Shown: positions 36,501 to 49,430 of the stretch, in pieces
Layout: every line of letters begins with the position of its first letter
How positions within the stretch are numbered: the first letter of the stretch is position 1
Origin: Xestospongia bergquistia
Lineage: Eukaryota > Porifera > Demospongiae > Haplosclerida > Petrosiidae
Length of the DNA: 64,000 bases
Direction of reading: 5' to 3'
Assembly (NCBI GenBank): GCA_963965975.1
Contig: OZ014412.1
Span: 6,388,501 to 6,452,500 of the forward strand
Notes under the pieces: model-generated
What the model was told of the DNA's origin: nothing
The model's database searches: none
What the model saw: only the letters and a program-made list of their open reading frames with translations
Made by a program: the position numbers and the translations under genes

Positions 36501-39500
36501 AAACTTATCAGTTATGATATTAAAGGATTGTGTAACTATTAATTTAATAAATATATATAACAAAAAAAAAGTGTCATTTACATGAACACTATGACAGTTA
36601 TTTTGGGATCTACCACTGTTTATTCACTGTTTATTTATACTGTTTATTTGTTTATTGTTTATTGTTTATTTTGTTGACTATTCACTGTTATTACAATATA
36701 AATGCTACCAATCATTGTTTGCAGCATACTTGCACTAATAATGAATACTTAGAGGGATGTTCATATTTCAATCACTAATTCATGTGTATTCAACTAATTC
36801 ACACCCCCTAAAGTTTAGACGTCCTGATAGACAAATAGTTACTACCAAAAATCTATCCTACAACTCACAGTAATTCCAAGAAAATTAACTTCAGCAAAAC
36901 CTTCTCTTAAAAGACAACCCACTCTTTCATTAGTATAATCAAACTCCTCTAAAGGTACGAAATCTCCCGATAACTCCTCACATCCACTGTCATTTCTCAC
37001 AGCTATCCGTTTCATTGCATTGTCAAGTCCAATAGCCATAGACCATACTGTATCAAAGGTAACTGCTCCAACACTAAGTTCAGTTAAATTTAAATTTTGA
37101 TATCGTTGTTCCTGTAGTAGAGCAGTATAGTTGTCTAGAAAATGCTGTGGTGTCTACATGAAGAAAAATGTGTCAATAATTGAGGAATTTAGTTAGAAAT
37201 TAGACATGCTGTAAAAAAGATGTGATAGCAATTTTAAGTTATTTAGATAAGAATTAGATAGGAATTATCTTAAAATGACAACCACTTCTATTTAAAATTT
37301 CAGTTACTGAGTGACAGATTTATGTTATTTATTTCAGTTAAATAAATGACAAAATTTTAAGTTAAAAGTATTTGTAAGTCAATCTACATGGTGACTGACC
37401 ATTATATTATACTATGTATGGTAATATACTATTCCAACAAAGAAACCTAGTATAAAGAACAATTTTATATTTGGTAACATACTACTGTGTCATATCTAAA
37501 TATAGAATTGTTGCCCATATGTAGAGCTATCTGCCACAGGTTAAGCAAATCATCACAACTCTATAATTATATTGCGTGTGTGATTATATGTGTATATAAC
37601 AACCAAATTATAATCATCAAAGCTATTGAGTTAACTAACTGTATTATAATAACTTACTATAATAGAATGCTTATTCAATTATAGTATGAAGATTAAGCAC
37701 TAATCATCTGGTCATAACTCTCATGTGACTGTTGTCTCTTAGATGTATTGGCAATGTATGAGATCAGGTGGGCACATCCGTTATGTGTGCATAACTTATA
37801 TTTCCTTAATTGAGTATCATTAGCCTCACATGAGTAGTTTCTTATTAGTTTTTAATCTAATTTACACAGATGCAAATTGAAATATTATTTTCATAAGTCT
37901 GTTTCTTTAATATGAACTAGTTTGATAAACACTATCTATTGGCAATTCCTTAATGTATGTGTCCTGAGAATTTTATGTTTTACTAGTCTCAGATAGGTAA
38001 TAAACACAACCATATTCATAAAATAACTAGTATAAACTTCATATAAATAATAGTATATATCTTACCAGTCCAGAGAAAGATACTTTTGATTTGTTCTCCA
38101 TAACAAAGTACCCATCAGGGACAGTCCCTATGGTACCATTAAGAACTGCCAACCTAACATCAATTGTACAGGATGAGTTAACAGATATGACATCATCCCA
38201 CCAATCAGGATTATACCACATTGGTAAGATCCAGACATAAGTAGGTGCATACATATTTCTGTAGTAAGCCTTTAATAAAAGATAATATTAGATAGTGGGA
38301 ATAATGTATTTTGAGAATACAGTGATACAGTTAGCTTAGAATGGCAACTACATAAGCTAGAGTAATTACTGTCTGTTCTTGATAACTTCTCTATTTATGG
38401 TATTACACATGAAATGTGATCAATATGGTCATACATACACATACGTACATTCCACACAATATACACATACATACATTCCACACAATATACACATACATAC
38501 ATTCATAACCATCCACTTTGTAGTCTAGTATGTTACTCACTTCACACAAAATACGATAGGCATATTCAGGATATGCATTGATGTGTATAATTCTATACTT
38601 GTCTGTATTCATCTAAAGTAAAATATTAAATAATGATGAAATGAAGTAGACAGAAAATTGTTTAAAACGAATTTATTAAAGTCTACTAACATAAAGGTTG
38701 ACTTTGTAAACAACTTTAATGGCCCCATTATGTTCAGAATACACAAATTTATACATATCCTTATGACAATGCATTGTTTTTATGAAATATGGATGACTTT
38801 TGTATAGTCATATGAATTGAATATACATGTATATTAATGGTACAAGTTATTGTTTAGAAAAACAAAGGTCAAACTAAATGTAAATATACTAACATATGGA
38901 TTGATTATCTTACTCTGTCAAATACAGCATCATATGGAAATGGATCTACTCCTGTTTTAAAAGTCACTGATGAATCTAATAACCAATTCTCTGACTTAAA
39001 AATCTTACTGAGAGCAATGGTTACCTCAAGGGAAAAGAGAAAGTGTAAAGTTTAAACAAACTGGAATTAAAGAGCCTCATATTACAAATGATGTACTAAA
39101 TACTTACTCCTTGAAACAGGCTCTCTTCCTGAGTGATAATTGCCATCTGTCTCCACTGAAATTTTCTCACTAACTGAGCCAATGACTCTGGAATATTATT
39201 AAAAGACGGAAGTGGCCGAAAAAAATTTCTAAAACGTTTACGATCATTGAGAACTTGAGCAGCTGCTGCATAAGCTATCTAGAATATATGTAAAGTGAGA
39301 TAGAAAAGTGCATGTGTGTGGTGTGTTGCATAATTGAATAGTTTGAGTGTATTAACGAAACTTTATTATTGTGATAACATATAACTAGAGGTATATAAAA
39401 CAAGTTAAGATATAATTAAACTATCCTGTTTAGTGATAAACTGAGGGGGCATTTATTGCAATGGTGAATTAGTAGAATATAAATAGAATGATTTGATTTC

Positions 39501-40656
39501 TTAGTAGAAAGTACAATAAATAGTACATGTGTATCTTTTTTCTACAGAAGCCCTGTGTGTCAGTCCTAGACTAGGATACTATAAAATTGATGTCTCTCCC
39601 TAAGATCATTCAGTTTCTAATAAGTCTGTGAATCTTCCAGAAAAAGACATCACACTTTTTCTTTTTGACATGATGGAGTGAAAATTATGTTGATCTCAAT
39701 CTACTTAAAAAGATTTACTCAAAAATGAATTCCCTTCTTTAGTTCTAAATTTCAAAATTAACTTGGAAATATACACTTGTTTAAAATATTTATTGTTGCT
39801 TCTTATTTACCTGTGGTATATTCCAGTAATGGCTGATTTCTGCTACAGGGATAGTTGCTGTGGAGCAACCACAACCTAGTAATGTCACATAAGTTATGTT
39901 ACTTTGAAAAAACTCAAAGAAAGCATCCAAAGAAGTAGTTTGACTACACTACATGTGTAAGGAAACAAATACTGTATATGGAGATATTGATCATACAAAC
40001 TGCTAAAAATGAAAATATTTGTTGAACAGTTTGATATACTATCATTGTTATATAATTGTTAATAGTAAAATTAGGATTAGAAATGAATGAACACTATGAA
40101 CTACTTGATTACTGTACACTATTTAATAGACTAGAATATATGTTGATGTATCTAATAAAATGGTGCTATTTTGAATATACAATATACTAGTCTATTGAAG
40201 TGTAAAATCATACATTTATACACAATTTTATACAGGTATGTGTGCATGGGAGAGAAAAAAACTTGTAACATCTTGCTTTTATTGTTGATAATTTCACTCA
40301 TAGTAGATACCACATGAAATCTATCAGGATTGTTACAAATAGTCATATTATATAAAAATATTGGTCAATCAGAGTGATATGTTATTTGCTGTGATTAGTA
40401 TTTAGAATACACTTACTCCAGAGTCCAATACATCTGTATAGTTTAGAGTATAATTCTGCAAAATGTCGTCTCGTTCATTGATTAACTTCAGTGCCATATC
40501 AACAATTGGTATACCTCCACTAGCAATGAAACCTCCTGTCTTTGTGGTAATATATGCAAAATGAAGAGGAAACTTTCCATCATTATTACTGCTGTGAGTA
40601 CCGACAGAGAGATGGAACAGAGAGCATAACAGACAAATAACGAGACAATAATACAT
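33578..40656 (-). CDS. GABA-B-type class C GPCR, gene 1 (16 exons, about 820 aa)
   Basis: Exons: 40656-40417, 39948-39811, 39278-39108, 39024-38914, 38612-38541, 38269-38066, 37153-36869, 36098-36023, 35941-35858, 35651-35504, 35432-35306, 35103-34996, 34947-34804, 34485-34162, 34028-33855, 33634-33578; sum 2,463 nt in frame. Signal peptide MYYCLVICLLCSLFHLSVGT; Venus-flytrap ligand domain (FAYITTKTGGF, LLGCGCSTATIPVAE, RKRFRNFFRPLPS, SENWLLDSS, YVWILPMWYNPDWW, VGCLLREGFAEVNFLGIT). Seven TM helices sit in the exons from 35651 to 34162 (LSKTWRVYYIF after TM3, VCAQSGSQIWLAV before TM5, KALNDSKEIAV before TM6, LFLGLMFIPK at the end). A coiled coil EETISTLRARIKELES closes the protein, as in GABA-B subunits. 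There is no Cys-rich domain, as expected for this class. The ligand is unknown. CACGTG lies at 40790-40795 upstream. Confidence 0.92.
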
Positions 40657-41744
40657 TGTTACTGTCACTTAGAAAATGAAAGGATTCGTAGACTATACTT
40701 AAAAAATGTATTTCCTCTCCTATTATATGCAATTTTAATTTTATTCATTGTTTGTTCACATGCATGTCATGCGAACGCACACGTTTTCTCACGTGTTCTT
40801 AAGATAGCTGCTTTTTCAACTCTTCAAGTCCTCAAACTTTACCAACTGTCACTTTTATATGTAAATGACATTTCCTGTAAGGTAGATATTTTATTTATGA
40901 TTGTTTCATGATTTTATTATGTTACAGAGCAATATGTTATTAATGTATTAGCAATGGAAAAGATATTGTTCATAATTGCTAGACAAGTAGAGAACATGGT
41001 ATGTATGTACATTTAGGTAGGAAGTAATGACTTGTACATCTCTCCATTTTATTATGTTTTGTTTGAGTGCTATAAAGTGTAAATCTGTTGTTAAATCATC
41101 TAAGTGATATCTATTTTGATATAGTGTGTCTATGGGCTAATTTTAACCTACCTCTATAGATCAGTTTAACTGCTACAAGTTCAACAACTATAATTATAGT
41201 AATTTAATAACTACTAGTTCAATAACTATACTAGTGTAATAACTAGTATCTCAATAACTGCTAGTTTAATAACTGACCATTTGTTTAATGTACTTCCTTT
41301 TTGTTAACTCCTAAAAAAGGAAGTTGGTCTCAAGAGAGGATTGCTTGATTCTGGTACCAGATTTATAACTAGCTTGTGTTTATAAGCATGCTGCCTTTTG
41401 TATGTATTTATATATTTGTTGTGCTTTATTAAGTCTAATCCTCCAACTAATAAATGCACTATTATTGCTGTAGGTATGATACTGATGCTATATACTTAAT
41501 TTAAACCCTATATGGAATACATGATCATCAGCAACAAGTGCCAATAGTTAAATACTAAAGAATACAATATGAAATGACTTTAAAATCAATTACAGTCTTT
41601 ACTGCACTCATTGTCATTTAAATTCAGCTCTGTGGTATGAGTAGAGTGTCTATTGACAACTGATCATAATCCTTTAAATTTGACAATTTTCAATAATCTA
41701 TATGAGAGGTGCTAAAATTAAGCAGAGGTAATATAATATAATAG
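40657..41744. other. Intergenic: gene 1 upstream region
   Basis: No exon recognised. The first 150 bp upstream of the gene 1 ATG hold a CACGTG site. The part from 41190 to 41290 repeats the word (A)ATAACTA(C)TAGTT several times (short tandem variation). Confidence 0.4.
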
Positions 41745-42066
41745 CTTAGATTCCAATTCTTTTATTTTAACTGGTAGACAACTAACAGTTTCCTGATCAA
41801 GTGGGTCATCAATAGTATGAGCATTATTTGTTGGATGATTAGTTGACAGAGAATGACTAAACATTTTCTCCCCATTTGGATCAAGATATATTGATCATCT
41901 CCAATGACCAATCAACAATTGGCATACTTCCACTAGGAACAAAATCTCTAGTCTTTGTGGTAATATATGCAAATTGGAGAGGTATTTTGCCTTCATTACT
42001 GATGTGAGTACCAACGGAGAGATGGAGCAGGGAGCAGAGCAGGCAAATAAGAAAAAAAGATAGCAT
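41745..42066 (-). pseudogene. Fused first-exon/coiled-coil-exon GABA-B-like pseudogene (copy 1)
   Basis: Starts like a receptor gene, MLSFFLICLLCSLLHLSVGT and IPLQFAYITTKTRDF to VDWSLEMIN, then directly, without an intron, enters sequence of the C-terminal exon: YLDPNGEKMFSHSLSTNHPT, TNNAHTIDDPL, VKIKELESK. The junction (near 41885-41895) is out of frame, so translation ends at MINIS. All 13 exons between are missing. The tail resembles gene 1 (LDPNGE.VFSHSLPTNHPTNN) more than gene 2. Confidence 0.85.
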
Positions 42067-42600
42067 TTTCGCAGTGCGTATATAGACCACATCAAATAGT
42101 CTCACAAGCTAGATCCAGCCCTTATGATTGAGACGTCTTTCATAATCGGGGTTGGGTCTGGCATGTGAGAAGTCTTTTATATGCAGGCAGTTCCGTAAAT
42201 TAAATTCACTGGGACGTACTTTTCCTTGTTTTTTCATTTATATCAGTATTGAATTAAAAGTGCTATATTATATTTCTATCAATAATCACTGATAAAGAGA
42301 TTGTTGTTGGTTAATGTTTCATTGTGTGAAGCATTAATTAATTCAACTACTCAATTTAGTATTGTAAAAATTGATAAATTGTTGATAAACAAGTAACTAC
42401 ATATAGTATGTTTTAACAATAATAAAACAAAATTAAACATTTATTTATGGTTGTTCTCATGCATTGAATTGTTTATTCAATCTACAAAGCCACATGTAAC
42501 ATAATAATTACAATATTACTAAATACATTAACTGATACACATATGCAACAAATATGTATTACAACAGTCTTTTATTCTCATTTCAAACTTCTTTATCAAA
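42067..42600. other. Spacer between pseudogene and GABA-B-like gene 2
   Basis: AT-rich, no coding signal. Nearly identical to 53283-53821 with small indels, as part of the segmental duplication. Confidence 0.5.
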
Positions 42601-45600
42601 TTATGTTGCAGACTCCAGCTATATATTTGAGATGATAATATCATTATAGTATAATACACAGCATTTATATATGTATAATAAACAGCTCTTAATGTATGAT
42701 ATATTGTAATGATTTTTTCATATAATTACCTCTTTAGTGGAGAGTATAGACTCCAGTTCTTTTATTCTAGCTCGTAGACCACTGATAGTCTCCTCAGGTG
42801 ACTCACTAACAATGTTATTTGTTGGATGTGAAGAAGGTAAAGAATGACTAAGGACATTCCCGCCAGTTGGATCATGATATAAACTAACCATCTGTGGAAA
42901 TAAAAGTCAGAAGTAAATGGCATGACTTGGTTTATAGTGTCTGCAGATTAAGAAGAAGAGCTGAAATAGCAAATTAATAAGAGGATTAAAAACAAATTCT
43001 TTAATTAAAATCATGCTTTAAAATAATAACAAGGTTAAAGTTAGAGTGAAAATGATACCTTTGGAATGAACATGAGCCCTAAGAACAGAGTTGCATCTAC
43101 CAGTAGAGCTAGTCCAAACATGGCAGCATACACATTATGATAATTTTCAAGAGCAAACTGTGTCACTGCTAACACTGCAAGTATAATACTGTTGATGTAG
43201 ATAATGACAGCTATTTCCTTTGAATCATTCAGAGCTTTAACTTTAATACGACGAGTATGAAATGCCATAAATATTGCTACTAGTTGTAACAATGCTTTGT
43301 ATGCAAAGGAGACTGCTAGCCAAATTTGTGATCCATACTGAGCACACACATAAATGAAGTTTTTTTCAAAAATACCTTCATCCTAGAAGAAATAGTATTA
43401 GCATATTTAGTATAATAGTTACTTAAATTACTAAGTAATTATTAAGTAAATTACTACTACAGCCACATGCTTGCATATGTTCTGTAAATAATAATAATTA
43501 AGACCAATGCTCAAATGCTCCTATTATTACCTGCTATATTTCAGTATTTGTTTAACTTTATACAACTAAAAGTTAAAAAATTAATCTGTTAATTGACTTA
43601 CTATCTAGTAATAATATAAACAAATTTGTCAGCTTATCTAATAAATATGTTACATAATTTGAGAGATTCTTGTAAAGAAAAGCTTTTTGTTACATAACAG
43701 ACACAACTATTAGCATTTCATGAAGACAGATAAATTTAGCTTACTGTTATATCTTCTGGATGTTGAGTATCTCTTATTCTGGTAGCTATCAGTCGTGACT
43801 GAGGAATGGCAGATCCAATGACAATAATAATCAAATCAATAGATACTATAACTAATACTTGAACAAATAAAACCCAATCTTTTAGTGCCTGTGTGTGTGT
43901 GTGTGTTTTTGAGAAAGAGGGAGAGGGGAGAGAGAGAGAGAGAGGGAGAGAGAGAGAAAGTTAAATAGACTGAGATATATCTTTTTAACTAAGTGATTAA
44001 CCTTCTTGTTAGGTGTTGGATTGGAAAAGATATAATAGACTCTCCATGTTTTGGAAAGAATGACAGCAAAACAGACAGAGTATCCTAAAAAGAACAACCA
44101 GAATCGGATCTATGTGAAAATTAAGAATGGATCGTTAATTTGACAGTAAAGCAATACAATAATTTATTATAGAACAAATCATTGAAGTGAGGGACGAATG
44201 ATCATTATGTGATAATCTTACATTACAGAAAGCAGTCTGTACATCCATTACTGTTGAGGAGTGTACATAAAAATAGACACATATGTACATGAGAGCGGCC
44301 CCTACAATTATGAGATAATTCAAATTAGGACTGGAAAGCTTGACAGCTCTATTAGAGGGAGGTAGGAGGGGAGGGAGAATCAAGGTAAGACATACAATAT
44401 ACAATTACTAACTTTTTATTTCTAAAGATAATATTAAAAACAAGACATACTGCTACAAAGATGAGACCAACAAATGCTGCAATATCATAAATTATAATCA
44501 ATGCTAAATGATTCTGTTGTATAGTGTCCACTTCATAACCATCATAAGGAGGAGTACCATCTAGTGACATAATAATAGTAATAATATGCACATTATATAG
44601 TATATTACATGTATGAATGATCTGTTCTTTTATACAGCAAAAAGAGATCATCCCATAATTGTTTAAATCAAAGTTAAATTTTAGAAAATGCAATAAATAT
44701 TTCGTTACAAACTCATATCTATACTCTCATCACTGAATCCTGGCTTGCATGCAATTGTTCCTTGTAATAAAGACATTTTTTAAAAATTATCAATGTAGAG
44801 AAGACAATGCCAAAAGTACAATAGTAAGGTTATGATGTTAGCCTAGCATATTTTGAAAATCCTGTACATAATAATTAATACACTAAAGACCAATTGTATA
44901 CATGAAAAGTAAGTACATTAATCAAATGTACTTGTATAAATATAAATACCATATAAATCACCAATGTACATGAATGTCATCATGAGTGCTACGTTTGGGC
45001 TGCTATTTATACTTCTTTAATATTTTACACTAAAGCCAGTATCTCAATACCAAAAATTCATACACAAAGCAGTGAGTATTTGAGTATCATATTATCCATT
45101 TGACACCAATGATATTACTTTCTACCTTTCAAAATCTGTGCATTAGATTCACCCATTTTGAAAGTGAAATTACTCTTTTTAGTGCCAATGGCTACAAAAG
45201 CTATTGTATCAGGATTAACTGTGTCTACAATAGAATGAATTCAACATTTTACTAGTTCTTGTTATGTACTTACCACCAGATATTCTATACTGTTTGACAT
45301 CATGAATATTGTCAGGACGACTTCCATTTGCATTAAAGTAAACAGGACCCTAATGTTAAAGATTAGTATGTGTTATAGTATCAAATGTAATCACAGAACA
45401 TGACATATAAAGTCTTAAGACTATAATTATTATAACAAAGTGGGAATGATTTTATAATACACTCATACATCAAAAATCTACTTTTTGTTTAACATACAAG
45501 GGAAAACAGGCCAACTCACAGTAATTCCAAGAAAATTAACTTCAGCAAAACCTTGTCTCAGAATACAGCCCACTTTTTCGTTACTATAATCAAACTCCTC

Positions 45601-48600
45601 CAAAGGTACCAAATCTCCTGGTAACTCCTCACATCCACTGTCATTTCCAATAGCTATCCGTTTTATTGCATTGTCAAGTCCAATAGCTAATGACCATATT
45701 CCCTCATGAACCAATCCTATAGCATTTACCCTAGTTAAATTTTGAGATTTATATCTTGGCTCTTCAAGTAGAGCAGTATAATTGTCTAAAAACTGCTGTG
45801 ATGTCTACAGGGAAAGAGATATTATTAACAATAATATTACTGGCAGTGAGAGATGACCAAAGAGAAAAGAAATGTTGATTAAAGAAATTTGTTTTCATTA
45901 GAAGTACTATTATTAGTAATGTTGTTTTAATTAACTATATATATAACTAAAACTAAAACCTTCTTATATTATTTTAATCTAGTTATATTGTAGTTACCTA
46001 TTTAACTTTAACTTACTAATTAATGGTTACATTGAACCAATATATAATTGATGATAGAAATAAGTATAACTAATATTTCAATAATAAGACCTAGTAGTTC
46101 ATGTATATAATTATACACCTTAATTTGCAAATCTGTCAACTAACTATCCTTAACAGTCAGATTGCATCACTTAACTAGTATGCTATATAGTAGATTATTT
46201 AGTAAGTTTATTCAGTATACTTATAGATTATAGACCAAGTTAATACTTTCATTTTGGCCCTTGAACATTAATGGTCTTTTTGTTGTCAGTATGGAATTTA
46301 TATCACATGCATATCATTTTGAGAAGTCATTTGTTGAAATGCATGAACAGTGTAAACTCATAGTAAATTAGTGAAATAAAGTGTATATATACTATTTGAT
46401 GTAACTCAAGTAATTGTGAATTGTTTTCAATAACCAATCCATCTTAACAGTGTAGAACTAGCTCAAAACCTTATGTGCATGTATAATAATTACTCTTCAA
46501 TTAGAAATTAATTATATTTCTTACCAGCCCAGAGAAAGCTTTCCTTGACTTGTCCTCCATAACAAAGAATCCACTGGGTATAGTACCTAGTGCACCATTA
46601 AGAACTGTCATCATGATCTCTGATGTACAAGATGAATTAACTGCATTATTCCACCAGCCTATATTATACCACATTGGTAATATCCAGACATAAGTAGGAG
46701 CATACATATTTCTGTGGTAAGCCTAGAGTATAGCAAATAGAAGACAAGATTATATCATTAATTGAGTACATTAAATACTACATATTGAGTCATCCACTGG
46801 AACAGTTTGTTTTTGTAATCATTTATATATTAGTGATGATTAAGATAAAATTGTTTTTTTATTACTGTAGTCAAGAGTATCTATCATCTTACATAATTAT
46901 CCATCCATCTATACTGTGTAGTATGTATGTTACTCACTTCACACAAAATGTTGACAGCATATGTCTCATATGTGTTGATGTAAATAATCCTATACTTTCC
47001 TGTATTAATCTAAGGCCAGAAGATAATTATTATTGTATAATTAATAATTAAATAATTACTTACATTATCAAATACAGCATCATATGGGAAGGGATTTACT
47101 CCTGTTTTAAAAGACACAGATGAATCTAGTAGCCAATTCTCTGACTGGAAAATGCCTGTTAAACCATTGGTAATCTAAGATGGAAAGGAGAGAGAGAAAG
47201 TAGGTATAACCCAAATTATGAAACATGTATATATGACAGGCTCAATATTCTTACACACTTTGACAAAAAGTTAGTATGTACCAGTCTCTAATTACAAATT
47301 AGTAAAGCAATTGACATGCAGCTAAAAAGACTGCCATTAAATCATTATAGTACTTACTGCTTGAAACAGGATCTCATCCTGAGTGATAACAGTCATCTTT
47401 CTCCAATTAAATTGTCTCATTAACTGAGACATAGATGCTGGAATATAAGAATAAGAGAGAATTACTCGAAAAAAGTTTCTGAATCGATGACGATCAGTCA
47501 GAACATTGGCTGCTGCTGCAAAAGCAATCTAAAAGAGAGAGATAGAGATAGAAATAATTGAGTATACACATGAAGTCAGATTTTACTTGTGGTATATTCC
47601 AGTAATGGCTGGTTTCTGCCACAGGAATAGTTGCTGTTGAGCAACCACATCCTAGTAATGTCACATAAGTTGTGTTACTTTGCCAAAATAGTTCAAAGAA
47701 AGCATCTAAAGATGCAGTACGATCACACTGTAAGAAAAAGATTGCATTCCATATAACTGAATGAGCAATGTACAATAATATCTATCTTGAGAATGAACAT
47801 TATACCTCAGTGTATAACTCTAACAAGGAATGAGCTAAATAGAAATTGTTCGCATCATTCAAAATCCCTTGCAAATCCACAAACTTTATCAAAAATCTAG
47901 AGTACTCCCATGTAATGTGAATTGTACTTTTCACATTCCATCATAACTAACATCATGCATATTTTGCAAGTATTAAGGAACACTAGTGCAAGTATTCTCC
48001 AGCTTCAGTAAAAAGGTTCAAAATACCTTTAATAATAAAAATAAGATAGATTAAAAAAGAGACAGCTGCAAAAAAACCAAAAGATACAGTATGACTCATC
48101 ATAAACTTTACAAGTACACGCCATGCCCAAATTAAGTTTGCCTGTGGTTACATGGAAGATGATAGAGAACCTTTTGGGTTTGGCAGTCCATCTGTTGGTT
48201 ACAGATACCTCAAAAGAGCCATATTCACTTTAAACACTGAAACAACACGACGTAACATGTGTATTATATACCATGAATATTCCTACTGTAAATATTCAAT
48301 GTGTAATAATGTTCGTGTAATTAATTTTCGTACATCGTCAAATGTTCAAATTTTTTTAACAACGAAATTTTCCCGATCTATGGTATATATAGTTACTATA
48401 TATAGGAAACCAAATTAAAGAGGAAGTAGTAATAAAGTAGTAGTATAATGTGTGCAAACAATGAATTTAGGGAATACGTTACAAATCCATATAAAAGTCA
48501 TGAATAGGCAATCAGTATAAGTGTTAAACCTTTTAGGGTAAAAAACCTCTGTACAAATACTATAAGTAATATTATTAGCATTAAAATTAAATGTGGTGAA

Positions 48601-49056
48601 TGACAAGCAAGTTTACTGCAGTATATGTATGTATGTTCACAAACATACAGCTGATATATGCTGACATATTGATACTAATATTATTTCTAAATATAAACAA
48701 ACTATTAAAAAGATAATATTAATATTAATAATAATTTGAAAGCCAATACCAACTGTAATTTTCAAACAGTTACATTTAATTATATATAAATTATTCCATT
48801 AATTAATGTATTGTTGTTTTATACTTACTTTTGAATCCAATATCTCTGTATAATTTAGTGTATAATTCTGCAAAATGTCGTCTCGTTCATTGATCATCTC
48901 CAATGACCAATCTACAATTGGTATACCTCCACTAGCAAGGAAGTCTCCAGTCTTTGTTGTAATATATGCAAAGTGGAGAGGAATTTTATCTTCATTACTG
49001 CTGTTAGTACCAACAGAGAGATGGAGCAGAGAGCAAATAACAAGATACGATAGCAT
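42601..49056 (-). CDS. GABA-B-type class C GPCR, gene 2
   Basis: Exons: 49056-48829, 47727-47587, 47528-47358, 47174-47064, 47009-46938, 46722-46525, 45804-45520, 45349-45274, 45224-45126, 44560-44413, 44348-44222, 44109-44002, 43888-43745, 43382-43059, 42891-42730; sum 2,394 nt (798 codons). A tentative 18-nt last exon 42618-42601 (LESAT stop) is preceded by atatag; otherwise reading through gives EVII and a stop. Signal peptide MLSYLVICSLLHLSVGT, ligand domain with LLGCGCSTATIPVAETSHYW, SENWLLDSSVSFKTGV, YVWILPMWYNIGWWNN, 7TM core with LSKTWRVYYIFSNPTPNKK, and coiled coil EETISGLRARIKELESI. Every intron position matches gene 1. The exon at 45224-45126 is 15 nt longer than in gene 1 (DTVNPDTIAFVAIG). 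Confidence 0.9.
48136..48385 (+). mobile_element. Truncated MITE-like remnant in intron 1 of gene 2
   Basis: Shares its right part with the element at 61089-61596, including the right terminal sequence TTTTCCCGATCTATGGTA. The left half is deleted, joining at about 48136-48145. It contains the same short plus-strand reading frame (GYMEDDREPFGFGSPS). Confidence 0.55.
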
Positions 49057-49430
49057 CGTCACTGACTACTGACTGAATACACGTCATCCCATTTTATATG
49101 AGAATCCGTATTATGGAATTTCATCGAAGGCGTGGCTTGTACACGACGTGAAATTCCTTGTTTTTCTTTCTTTGTGCCTCTGTCAAGATCATGTTCTGAC
49201 CTGTAACGGTGTTGTCAGAAGCGACTATCCCATAGACTTCTCAAAAATTCATGTCAGTACTTTTATTAATCAATAGACTGATCACATGACTCTCACATGA
49301 TGTATACAACAAAATTGGGTATGCTCAGAGAAACAAGTGACTGTGCTCCATCTAATGGATTCTTTTTAATACCTGTCTATGATACAGTAATGAATGTCAA
49401 TTATATTTCATATCTCGTGTCTTTATATAG
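49057..49430. promoter_or_regulatory. Upstream region between gene 2 and NOMO pseudogene 1
   Basis: Head-to-head spacer. The upstream site corresponding to CACGTG in gene 3 (62350-62355) reads CACGACGTG here (about 49147). No exon recognised. Confidence 0.4.

Noticed and set aside
48152-48418. 88-aa plus-strand ORF (EDDREPFGFGSPS), with its copy at 61221-61472
   Set aside because: Lies inside the MITE-like element in a receptor intron; the two copies do not share a common start or end, and no domain is seen.
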